Positions 27,111 to 35,182 of a DNA stretch of 64,000 nt are shown piece after piece. The stretch covers positions 620,001 to 684,000 of the forward strand of contig NZ_CP092106.1 in NCBI RefSeq assembly GCF_029016485.1, written 5' to 3'. The DNA comes from Vibrio sp. JC009. Lineage in GTDB: Bacteria > Pseudomonadota > Gammaproteobacteria > Enterobacterales > Vibrionaceae. Position 1 is the stretch's first letter. Each line of letters begins with the position of its first letter. The notes under the pieces are model-generated. The model saw only the letters and a program-made list of their open reading frames with translations, searched no databases and had not been told where the DNA came from. A program made the position numbers and the translations under genes.

Positions 27111-27812
27111 ATGATGTATCGAACTAATCTCATTACCTTAGTCGTTATACTCTCAGGATGTGCTGAGCCACAAATTATAGTCCCTCCACAATACAAAGTT
27201 ATGATCACAGGAGATACTCTTGTTTATGAAGGAATGATCACTGGGAATGCTGTTTTAGAAGCGGTAAGACTGGTCAGGCTGAGTGATAAAAAAGTTAAAA
27301 AACTAAGAATCACGAGCACTGGTGGTGATATGGCGGTTGGAATCGAATTTGGATATTTCGTCAGAGAGAACAACCTTGATGTAGAGGTTAGTCAGCTTTG
27401 CTTTTCATCCTGCGCTAACTATGTATTACCCGCCGCTAATCATATCGTAATAAAGGCAGATGCGCTGCTCGGGTGGCATGGAGGAGCAAAACAGGCCGAT
27501 GAGCTATGGGAACAAAATGTGCCTAATAATGTCCGTAAAGATTTTTTTTCCTATTTAGACCGTCTGAGAGTCAAGGAAACCGCCTTTTTTGAAATGGTTG
27601 GTGTTGATCAGGATATTACTAACTATGGGCATTTAAGGAGTGACAGTTGTCAGAAACAAGAGCAAACCGCGGGTTGGTTTTATTCGTTAAATGACTTAGA
27701 CCATATGGGAATAAAGAATATCGAGATTCAAAGTGGCGAACTATCAACCAAGATCAAGTATAACAGCGATGATATAACCTCTTGTCTGATGCCGGAGATC
27801 TTTAAAATTTGA
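27111..27812 (+). CDS. ClpP/crotonase-fold periplasmic lipoprotein
   Basis: 233 residues. The N-terminus is a lipoprotein signal with lipobox LSGC (Cys17). Residues 65-125 follow the ClpP-like pattern of periplasmic COG3904-type proteins: ITSTGGDMAVGIEFGYFVR, then LCFSSCANYVLPAAN with a candidate nucleophile Ser99, then GWHGG with His123. Such proteins are suspected serine peptidases or inactive relatives. AAGGAG precedes the ATG. It is 87 bases after the exporter and is the last gene before thyA. A role in immunity, processing or quality control of the peptide is possible; equally it may be an unrelated passenger. Confidence 0.7.
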   Translation: MMYRTNLITLVVILSGCAEPQIIVPPQYKVMITGDTLVYEGMITGNAVLEAVRLVRLSDKKVKKLRITSTGGDMAVGIEFGYFVRENNLDVEVSQLCFSSCANYVLPAANHIVIKADALLGWHGGAKQADELWEQNVPNNVRKDFFSYLDRLRVKETAFFEMVGVDQDITNYGHLRSDSCQKQEQTAGWFYSLNDLDHMGIKNIEIQSGELSTKIKYNSDDITSCLMPEIFKI

Positions 27813-27920
27813 GCTTGGAACCCTGCACCTTTTTCAGATTCAAAGACTTTGTTACACCGTTTTATTGTATACTCACGTGACCTCAAGATGCAGGCAGACT
27901 TCTTAAGATAGGAATTACCG

Positions 27921-28772
27921 GTGAGACAATATTTAGATCTATGTCAGCGAATTGTTGATGAAGGCGTATGGGTTGAAAACAAGCGTACAGGTAAGCGTTG
28001 CCTTACCGTTATTAACGCAGATCTGACCTATGATGTAGGGAATAACCAGTTCCCGCTGGTTACCACCAGAAAGAGCTTCTGGAAAGCTGCGGTAGCTGAG
28101 CTACTGGGCTATATCCGCGGATATGACAACGCAGAAGACTTCAGAAAGCTGGGTACTAAAACCTGGGATGCCAATGCAAACCTGAACCAGGCCTGGCTGA
28201 ACAATGCTTACCGTAAAGGTGAGGATGATATGGGCCGTGTATATGGTGTACAGGGCCGCGCCTGGGCAAAACCTGATGGCGGCCATATCGACCAGTTAAA
28301 GAAAATCGTGGATGACCTGAGCCGTGGAATTGATGACCGTGGTGAAATCCTGAATTTCTACAACCCGGGTGAGTTCCATATGGGTTGTCTGCGCCCGTGT
28401 ATGTACAGCCACCACTTTTCGCTTCTGGGTGACACCTTGTATCTAAACAGCACTCAGCGCTCCTGTGATGTTCCACTTGGCCTGAATTTCAATATGGTTC
28501 AGGTCTATGTATTCCTGGCGCTGATGGCCCAGATAACAGGAAAGAAACCAGGCCTTGCTTACCACAAGCTTGTAAACGCACACATCTACGAAGACCAGCT
28601 TGAATTAATGCGAGACGTTCAGCTTAAGCGTGAACCTCTGTCTGCCCCTGAATTTAAGATTAACCCTGACATTAAATCTCTGGAAGATTTGGAAACCTGG
28701 GTAACGCTGGATGATTTTGAGGTTAGCGGGTATGAGTGTCATGAGGGGATTAAGTATCCGTTTTCGGTTTAG
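27921..28772 (+). CDS. thyA: Thymidylate synthase
   Basis: Methylates dUMP to dTMP with methylene-tetrahydrofolate. 283 residues from a GTG start preceded by AGGA. Recognisable segments: [39 protein letters not shown] with the catalytic Cys, [19 protein letters not shown] and the C-terminal YPFSV. It normally follows lgt closely; here it is separated by the island and appears to use its own promoter in 27813-27920. Confidence 0.97.
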   Translation: MRQYLDLCQRIVDEGVWVENKRTGKRCLTVINADLTYDVGNNQFPLVTTRKSFWKAAVAELLGYIRGYDNAEDFRKLGTKTWDANANLNQAWLNNAYRKGEDDMGRVYGVQGRAWAKPDGGHIDQLKKIVDDLSRGIDDRGEILNFYNPGEFHMGCLRPCMYSHHFSLLGDTLYLNSTQRSCDVPLGLNFNMVQVYVFLALMAQITGKKPGLAYHKLVNAHIYEDQLELMRDVQLKREPLSAPEFKINPDIKSLEDLETWVTLDDFEVSGYECHEGIKYPFSV

Positions 28773-28774
28773 AT

Positions 28775-28821
28775 AGGGCTATGGGGGCTGCGCCCTGAAG
28801 GCTATGGGGCAATGGGGAGTA
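28775..28821. repeat. REP-like hairpin element after thyA
   Basis: GGGC-TGC-GCCC hairpin at 28785-28795 embedded in GGCTATGGGG-type sequence directly after the thyA stop. It is a diverged member of the GC-rich extragenic family seen near fkpB and ispH. Confidence 0.45.
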
Positions 28822-28850
28822 GAACTTATTTAACTTCATAGGCTAACAAA

Positions 28851-28888
28851 AAACCTCACACTGAAAGTTCAGATGTGAGGTTTTTTTA
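28851..28888 (+). terminator. Terminator after thyA
   Basis: CCTCACA / TGTGAGG stem with a 13-base loop followed by seven T; the A-run on the other side makes it potentially bidirectional with nptA. Confidence 0.85.
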
Positions 28889-28924
28889 TCTTTGCTTATT
28901 GAGCATTTAGACTCAAGCTGAGTA

Positions 28925-28978
28925 GCCCTATAGCCCTATAGCCCTATAGCCCTATAGCCCTATAGCCCTATAGCCCTT
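28925..28978. repeat. 8-bp tandem repeat (GCCCTATA)n abutting nptA
   Basis: Six perfect copies of GCCCTATA plus a partial seventh, ending at the nptA stop codon. Copy number is likely variable between strains through slippage. The unit resembles the GCCCTATAGG core of the dispersed repeat family in this window. Confidence 0.9.
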
Positions 28979-30122
28979 AAGTCGTAAGCGCCAAAATCGA
29001 CCCTGGCATAATAATAAAGATAATCAGCAGATAAGCCCCAACAACCGCTTTGTTCTTAATCGCCATATCCGAGATGATATCTGCGCCTTTCAGCGGGATT
29101 TCACGCAGGAACGGGATGCCGAAGATGAACAGGGTTGCCATCAGGTTAAATACAAGGTGTACCAGAGCGATCTGCAGTGCGAATACAGCGTATTCACCGC
29201 TTACCGCTGTTGCTGCCAGAAGGGCTGTGATACAGGTACCTATGTTTGCGCCAAGCGTAAACGGATATACATCACGAACTTTCAGTACGCCAGTACCAAC
29301 AAGCGGTACCATCAGACTGGTCGTCGTTGAAGAAGACTGAACCAGAATGGTTACGATAGTGCCTGAGAAGATACCGTGCAGAGGGCCGCGGCCGATTGCG
29401 TGCTTTAGGATCTCTTTTGCGCGGCCAACCATCAGGCTCTTCATTAGCTTACCCATAACAGTGATAGCTACGAAGATAGTCGCGATACCCAGAACGATAA
29501 GCGTAACACCAGCAGCAACGTGACCAAAGTCAGCAAGAGGGCCTTTGATTGCGCTAATTACCGGCTTAGTGATTGGCTTAATAAAGTTAAAGCCCTTGAT
29601 GCTCATATCACCGGTTGCAAGCATTGGCGATACCAGCCAGTGTGAGGCTTTTTCCAGAATGCCGAATATCATTTCCAGCGGCAGGAAGATAACCACGGCT
29701 AACAGGTTAAAGAAGTCGTGAATGGTCGCACTGGCAAAGGCACGCTTAAATTCATCTTTATTACGCACGTGACCAAGGCTTACCAGTGTATTGGTGACTG
29801 TAGTACCAATGTTTGCGCCCATGATCATAGGAATGGCAGTCGCAACAGGAAGGCCACCTGCAACCAGGCCAACAATAATAGAAGTAACGGTACTTGATGA
29901 CTGGATAAGTGCAGTCGCAACCAGACCGATCATCAATCCGGCTACAGGATGAGATGCAAATTCAAAAAGTGTTTTAGCCTGCTCACCAGTGGCAAGTTTA
30001 AATCCGCTTCCTACCATAGAAACTGAAAGAAGTAGAAGATAAAGCATGAAAGCCAGGTTAACCCAGCGCAGCAGACGGCCAGACCCATTTGGTGTACTTG
30101 CTGCTGAGGTCGCTTGATTCAT
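28977..30122 (-). CDS. nptA: Sodium/phosphate symporter NptA
   Basis: 381-residue membrane protein of the NaPi-II (SLC34-like) family. Two inverted repeats each carry the QSSST hallmark: ATALIQSSSTVTS and TILVQSSSTTTS, each followed by MGANIGTTVT or LGANIGTCIT. V. cholerae NptA drives sodium-coupled phosphate uptake. ATG preceded by GGAGAAA. Divergent from nhaR, as in V. cholerae. A single Pho-box-like half-site (CTGTCATATAA on the minus strand) occurs about 240 bases upstream. Confidence 0.92.
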   Translation of the reverse strand: MNQATSAASTPNGSGRLLRWVNLAFMLYLLLLSVSMVGSGFKLATGEQAKTLFEFASHPVAGLMIGLVATALIQSSSTVTSIIVGLVAGGLPVATAIPMIMGANIGTTVTNTLVSLGHVRNKDEFKRAFASATIHDFFNLLAVVIFLPLEMIFGILEKASHWLVSPMLATGDMSIKGFNFIKPITKPVISAIKGPLADFGHVAAGVTLIVLGIATIFVAITVMGKLMKSLMVGRAKEILKHAIGRGPLHGIFSGTIVTILVQSSSTTTSLMVPLVGTGVLKVRDVYPFTLGANIGTCITALLAATAVSGEYAVFALQIALVHLVFNLMATLFIFGIPFLREIPLKGADIISDMAIKNKAVVGAYLLIIFIIMPGSILALTT

Positions 30123-30504
30123 TGTATTTCTCCGTGACCGAAATTATGTTTGGTCGGTTAATTAATCTGCCGCGATAGTAGAGAAGTTATATTTCAGTAA
30201 TATTACAGTTTTATAAAAAGCGGTCACTTTGTGTTCAGTCGCAAGGTAAACGTTTGCGTGGCTTGTTTTTGCTTTTATGTGATTGAAAAATAAGATTTTA
30301 TCTTGTTCTGGTTAAGTTGAATTTAATGTTTTAAATTGAGATTTGTGTCAAAAAGATCGTTTTTTATATGACAGCGCTGTAATAAAAGAAAATCAATGTT
30401 CGTAAAATCCGAATAATAGGCGGTATAAAGTAGTTTTTAACGAAGTATGGAGTTGCTGAAACTGCTCGTATAAGATGGTGTAAAACAACTGATGGTAGTT
30501 AAGT

Positions 30505-31392
30505 ATGTCTCATCTCAATTATAACCACCTTTACTATTTCTGGATGGTTTGCAAGCAGGGTTCTGTGAGCAAGGCCGCCGATGCCTTATTTCTGACTCCC
30601 CAGACGGTCACGGGTCAGATAAAGGCGCTTGAAGAGAGAGTAAACGGCAAACTCACTAAAAGAAACGGCAGAAGCGTGGAGCCTACAGAGCTGGGGCAGC
30701 TTATCTATAAGTACGCAGACCGGATGTTTGGGCTGAGTTATGAAATGCTGGATATTGTGAACTACAGCCAGAGATCAAACCTGCTGTTTGATGTGGGGGT
30801 AGCTGATGCTCTGTCTAAGAGACTGGTCAGTAAGGTTCTGATGAGTACGATACCCGATGACAATAGCATTCACCTGAGATGCTTTGAGTCTACCCACGAA
30901 TTGCTGCTGGAGCAGTTGTCACAACATAAGCTGGATATGATTCTTTCTGATTGCCCGGTGGACTCCAGCCAGAGCCCGGGACTCTATAGCAAAAAACTGG
31001 GGGAATGCTCTCTGAGTTTTTTCTGTTCAGGAAATATTGATGGTGATTTTCCGGCAATTCTGGAAAGTAAAAAACTCCTGATCCCTGGCAGCAGAACATC
31101 CATGGGCCGAAAGGTTTCACAATGGTTCGAGCAGCAGGGGATTCAGGCTAATATATTGGGTGAATTTGATGATGTGGCTCTGATGAAAGCATTTGCTGAG
31201 TATAAAAAGGACGTTATTTTTCTGGCTCCCCGTTTTTATATCTCTGAAGTGTCCGATGATAGCCAGCTTCGGCTTCTTGGTAGTGTGCCGGACCTGAAAG
31301 AGGAGTACTACGTTATATTCGCAGAGAGAATGATTCAGCACCCTTCCGTTAAGAGTGTCTGTGAGGCCGATTACAGCCATTTGTTTGATTAA
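30505..31392 (+). CDS. nhaR: LysR-family regulator NhaR
   Basis: 295-residue transcription factor. N-terminal winged helix: [20 protein letters not shown] then [20 protein letters not shown], which matches NhaR very closely; the C-terminal effector domain follows. NhaR activates the Na+/H+ antiporter nhaA in response to sodium. nhaA is not adjacent, which is usual for vibrios. Start chosen at ATG 30505. Confidence 0.93.
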   Translation: MSHLNYNHLYYFWMVCKQGSVSKAADALFLTPQTVTGQIKALEERVNGKLTKRNGRSVEPTELGQLIYKYADRMFGLSYEMLDIVNYSQRSNLLFDVGVADALSKRLVSKVLMSTIPDDNSIHLRCFESTHELLLEQLSQHKLDMILSDCPVDSSQSPGLYSKKLGECSLSFFCSGNIDGDFPAILESKKLLIPGSRTSMGRKVSQWFEQQGIQANILGEFDDVALMKAFAEYKKDVIFLAPRFYISEVSDDSQLRLLGSVPDLKEEYYVIFAERMIQHPSVKSVCEADYSHLFD

Positions 31393-31615
31393 CATTGAGA
31401 CAGGAAGTATTAGTACACTCAATAACTTTAACAATAACCAGGTTTGTATTACTATTCAGGCTCTTGAGAATTGTTATTGCCAGAGAGAAGAACTGCATTA
31501 TCAATCAAGGTAAGTGGCCCGTTTAATGGGCTATTTATGTTGACTGATAAAGTTAATTAGAGCTTTTCACGGGGAGCTGGCGTTTGATCTAATACAGCTA
31601 TACAGAGGTGTATGA

Positions 31616-31912
31616 ATGAACTTACAGGATATGGAGAAGAATTCAGCAAAAGCTGTTGCCTTGTTAAAGGCTATGGCTAATGAGAGAAGATTGCAGATTC
31701 TATGTATTCTTCATGATTCAGAACTTTCCGTTGGTGAACTTTGTCAGAAGTTAAATCTGAGCCAGTCGGCGTTGTCACAGCATTTAGCATGGCTAAGAAG
31801 AGATGGCCTGGTGGATACCCGTAAAGAGGCGCAGACAGTCTATTACTCTTTGAGCAGTGTTGAAGTGAAAGAGATGATTCACCTGCTTCACTCTTTGTAC
31901 TGCAAAGTGTAA
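31616..31912 (+). CDS. hlyU: HlyU, ArsR/SmtB-family virulence regulator
   Basis: 98-residue winged-helix protein. ALLKAMANERRLQILCIL and LNLSQSALSQHLAWLRRDGL are nearly identical to V. cholerae HlyU. HlyU relieves H-NS silencing of haemolysin and RTX genes in vibrios; it does not use the ArsR metal site. ATG 31616 has AGAGG upstream. It sits between nhaR and rpsT exactly as in V. cholerae. No haemolysin gene is in the window. Confidence 0.93.
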   Translation: MNLQDMEKNSAKAVALLKAMANERRLQILCILHDSELSVGELCQKLNLSQSALSQHLAWLRRDGLVDTRKEAQTVYYSLSSVEVKEMIHLLHSLYCKV

Positions 31913-31978
31913 TACTAATCCCAGCAAATTATCTGTTTTCGGGGTGCCTTAAGGTTGCCCGGACAGAATTTAAGATAT

Positions 31979-32008
31979 AAAAAAACCGGCTAAAAGCCGG
32001 TTTTTTCT
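31979..32008. terminator. Bidirectional terminator between hlyU and rpsT
   Basis: AAAAAACCGGCT-AAA-AGCCGGTTTTTT: perfect stem with A-run and T-run on opposite sides, serving the convergent genes hlyU (+) and rpsT (-). Confidence 0.95.
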
Positions 32009-32028
32009 TGCTTGCATTTAAAGTTCTA

Positions 32029-32289
32029 TTAAAGAGCTTTGATAGCAGCAGCAAAGCGAGACTTATGACGAGCAGCTTTATTCTTGTGAATAAGGCCTTT
32101 AGTTGCCATACGGTCCAGGATAGGTGTAACTACAGCGAATGCAGCAGTTGCAGCTTCTTTATCGCCAGCTTCAATAGCTGCGACAGTTTTTTTCATGTAA
32201 GTGCGCATCATAGAACGACGGCTAGCGTTGTGCTGGCGACGTTTCTCAGCCTGGATAGCGCGCTTCTTAGCAGATTTACTGTTTGCCAA
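32029..32289 (-). CDS. rpsT: 30S ribosomal protein S20
   Basis: 86 residues. The start is a TTG codon at 32289 (product begins [18 protein letters not shown]), with GGGAG at a good distance; an upstream ATG gives an N-terminal extension not seen in S20. The E. coli gene also uses UUG, part of its autogenous control. Basic helical protein binding 16S rRNA 5' domain. Confidence 0.97.
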   Translation of the reverse strand: MANSKSAKKRAIQAEKRRQHNASRRSMMRTYMKKTVAAIEAGDKEAATAAFAVVTPILDRMATKGLIHKNKAARHKSRFAAAIKAL

Positions 32290-32528
32290 GGGTCTAACTC
32301 CCAAAAACTTTAGTTCGGTGACAATTTAAGGCGGAGGAATATGCCTCTTTCTCGCCCGTATGTCAAATGATTTGTGCAAAAACCCATCTAACCCACACAA
32401 ATTTTTGGATTAGTTTGGTTAACGCGGTTAAGATGGCGGGGATTCTAACAGCATTTTTATACCAATGCCATCAATTCCGGTTCTAAAACCTTACCTATTT
32501 GTTTTGTTGGCTATTATATGAGGTTTTT

Positions 32529-34091
32529 GTGAGTAAGCGACTTCTGAAGTCAGGGCTGATAGTCAGTACTATGACGCTTGTCTCCCGTGTCCTGGGCCTG
32601 GTCAGGGATGTAGTGGTAGCAAATTTAATGGGGGCTGGGGCCAGTGCCGATGTTTTCTTCTTTGCCAATAAGATTCCTAATTTTTTAAGACGGCTTTTTG
32701 CAGAAGGCGCCTTTTCTCAGGCGTTTGTTCCTGTACTGACCGAATATCAGGCAGCCGGGGATGAAGATAAAACGCGTCAGCTGATAGCTAAAGTTTCCGG
32801 CACATTGGGGGGGCTGGTAACCATAGTCACCATTATCGGTGTGCTGGGTTCAGGCGCGGTTACTGCTCTGTTTGGTGCCGGCTGGTTTATTGACTGGCTT
32901 AACGGTGGCCCTTCGGCTCATAAATATGAACTGGCCAGCCTGATGCTGAAAATTACCTTCCCTTATCTCTGGTTTATTACCTTTGTTGCCTTATCCGGCT
33001 CGATACTGAATACATTGGGTAAATTTGCGGTCTCTTCTTTTACACCGGTTTTTCTCAATGTAATGATCATTTCATCCGCTCTGTTTATCGCGCCAAAGCT
33101 TGCTCAACCAGAGATAGGTCTTGCTATCGGTGTATTCCTTGGCGGTCTGGTGCAGTTTCTGTTTCAGATCCCCTTTCTTATTAAAGAGGGAATGCTGGTG
33201 CGACCGAAATGGGGATGGCGTGATCCGGGAGTAGTAAAGATCCGGACTCTGATGATCCCTGCGCTTTTCGGTGTGTCAGTCAGCCAGATTAACCTGCTGT
33301 TTGACACCTTCATTGCCAGTTTCCTGCAAACCGGTTCCATCAGCTGGCTTTATTATTCTGACCGCTTGCTGGAGTTTCCTCTGGGGCTTTTTGGTATTGC
33401 CATCGCTACTGTGATTCTTCCCACCCTGTCCAGAAAGCATGTGGATGATCATGGCGAAGCCTTTGCTCACACCATGGACTGGGGGGTGAGAATGGTATTG
33501 CTGCTCGGCTTCCCGGCAATGCTGGGCCTGATGGTGCTGGCAAAACCCATGATGATGGTTCTGTTTATGCGCGGGGAGTTTACCCCAACTGATGTGCAGC
33601 AGGCTTCCGCTTCTCTGATTGCTTATGCTTCCGGCTTGCTTAACTTTATGCTGATAAAGGTACTGGCTCCCGGCTATTACTCAAGGCAGGATACAAAAAC
33701 ACCGGTTAAGTACGGCATTATCGCCATGGTGTCGAATATGGTCTTTAACGCCATATTTGCCTACTTCTACGGTTATGTGGGGCTGGCAATTGCTACAGCT
33801 CTGTCTGCATTTGTGAATATGACGCTGCTCTACAGAGGACTGCACCTGGCCGGTGTTTATCAGGTGAGCAAAGAAACGCTCCATTTTGTTCTGAAATTGC
33901 TGGTGGCAGGCGGTGCCATGGTGGCGGCCATTTTATATAGCCTGGATGATTTTACCCTCTGGCTATCCTGGTCAACTCTGGACAGAATCATGATGCTGGC
34001 ACTGATGATTGGAATTGGTGGCTTAGTCTATGTTTTTGTTGCGGTTTTACTGGGTGTCCGCTTCAGACATCTAAAAGCCGCTTCCGAGTGA
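32529..34091 (+). CDS. murJ: Lipid II flippase MurJ
   Basis: 520-residue membrane protein with 14 helices that flips lipid II to the periplasm. GTG start at 32529 (MSKRLLKSGLIVSTMTLVSR) preceded by TGAGG. Family features: VSRVLGLVRDVVVANLMG, FFANKIPNFLRRLFAEGAFS (essential arginines) and PGYYSRQDTKTPVKYG. Divergent from rpsT and upstream of ribF, the widespread vibrio and enterobacterial order. Confidence 0.95.
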   Translation: MSKRLLKSGLIVSTMTLVSRVLGLVRDVVVANLMGAGASADVFFFANKIPNFLRRLFAEGAFSQAFVPVLTEYQAAGDEDKTRQLIAKVSGTLGGLVTIVTIIGVLGSGAVTALFGAGWFIDWLNGGPSAHKYELASLMLKITFPYLWFITFVALSGSILNTLGKFAVSSFTPVFLNVMIISSALFIAPKLAQPEIGLAIGVFLGGLVQFLFQIPFLIKEGMLVRPKWGWRDPGVVKIRTLMIPALFGVSVSQINLLFDTFIASFLQTGSISWLYYSDRLLEFPLGLFGIAIATVILPTLSRKHVDDHGEAFAHTMDWGVRMVLLLGFPAMLGLMVLAKPMMMVLFMRGEFTPTDVQQASASLIAYASGLLNFMLIKVLAPGYYSRQDTKTPVKYGIIAMVSNMVFNAIFAYFYGYVGLAIATALSAFVNMTLLYRGLHLAGVYQVSKETLHFVLKLLVAGGAMVAAILYSLDDFTLWLSWSTLDRIMMLALMIGIGGLVYVFVAVLLGVRFRHLKAASE

Positions 34092-34182
34092 TAAAAAATG
34101 CGACATTGATACGGTTATTGGTATATAATCCGTCGGTTTCAGACAAGTCAAATAATAACAGCTGAGTTGGTAGCAGATCCGA

Positions 34183-35118
34183 ATGGAACTGATTCGAGGT
34201 ATTCACAACATTAAGCCGCAGCATAAAGGTTGCGTGCTGACCATAGGAAATTTTGATGGTGTGCATTTAGGGCACCTGAAAGTTCTGGCACAGGTTTGTA
34301 AGCAGGCTGGTATTTTAGGCTTGCCTTCTGCTGTGATGACGTTTGAACCTCAGCCGATGGAGTTGTTTGCCAGGGATAAAGCTCCGGCAAGACTGACCCG
34401 GTTGCGCGATAAATACGTTCAGTTAAACAAGCTGAAGATTGACCGCCTGCTTTGTGTTAGCTTCAACCGGGACTTTGCCAATATTGCCGCTGAAGATTTT
34501 ATTCAGGAGCTTTTGGTCAATAAGCTGGGAGTAAAATACCTGGTGATCGGTGATGACTTTTGCTTTGGCAGAGAGCGCGCCGGTAACTTCTCGATGCTTA
34601 AAGAAGCGGGCAAGAAGTTTGGATTTGAGGTGGTGAGCACCGAAAGCTTCTGTTTTAAGGAGCAAAGGGTGAGCAGTACCGGGATCCGCAGGGCTCTGGC
34701 TGACAATGATCTGGCAAAAGCGGAAATGATGCTCGGAAGAGCGTACAGCATTAGTGGCCGTGTTGCGCATGGCAGAAAGCTAGGCAGACAGTTGGGTTTT
34801 CCTACGGCGAATATACCGTTAAAAAGGTGTGTTTCTCCTGTCTCCGGCGTGTATGTCGTTAAAGCGCACGGTTTAGGCGGAAAACCCATTGGCGGTGTTG
34901 CTAATGTGGGAAACAGGCCAACGGTAAACGGTGTCCGGCAGCAGCTGGAAGTCCACCTGTTTGACTTTAATGCTGATTTATACGGTAAGCAGATTGAAGT
35001 CTCTCTTCTGAAAAAAATACGGGAAGAGCAGCGCTTTGAATCTGTAGAACAACTGAAAGCACAAATCGAATTGGATGCTGATGCAGCAAGGGTGTGGCTG
35101 CAGCAGCTAGAGAGTTAG
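34183..35118 (+). CDS. ribF: Bifunctional riboflavin kinase / FAD synthetase
   Basis: 311 residues. N-terminal FMN adenylyltransferase domain with GNFDGVHLGH and the STGIRRAL motif; C-terminal kinase domain with GRKLGRQLGFPTANI and VANVGNRPTV. Makes FMN and FAD. It precedes ileS by 64 bases and the ribF-ileS-lspA-fkpB-ispH order matches E. coli. Confidence 0.96.
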   Translation: MELIRGIHNIKPQHKGCVLTIGNFDGVHLGHLKVLAQVCKQAGILGLPSAVMTFEPQPMELFARDKAPARLTRLRDKYVQLNKLKIDRLLCVSFNRDFANIAAEDFIQELLVNKLGVKYLVIGDDFCFGRERAGNFSMLKEAGKKFGFEVVSTESFCFKEQRVSSTGIRRALADNDLAKAEMMLGRAYSISGRVAHGRKLGRQLGFPTANIPLKRCVSPVSGVYVVKAHGLGGKPIGGVANVGNRPTVNGVRQQLEVHLFDFNADLYGKQIEVSLLKKIREEQRFESVEQLKAQIELDADAARVWLQQLES

Positions 35119-35182
35119 CCGAACTATTACATCGACTAACGTAATGTCTAACTTCGCCCAATGATAATGGAATCAAGAATCG

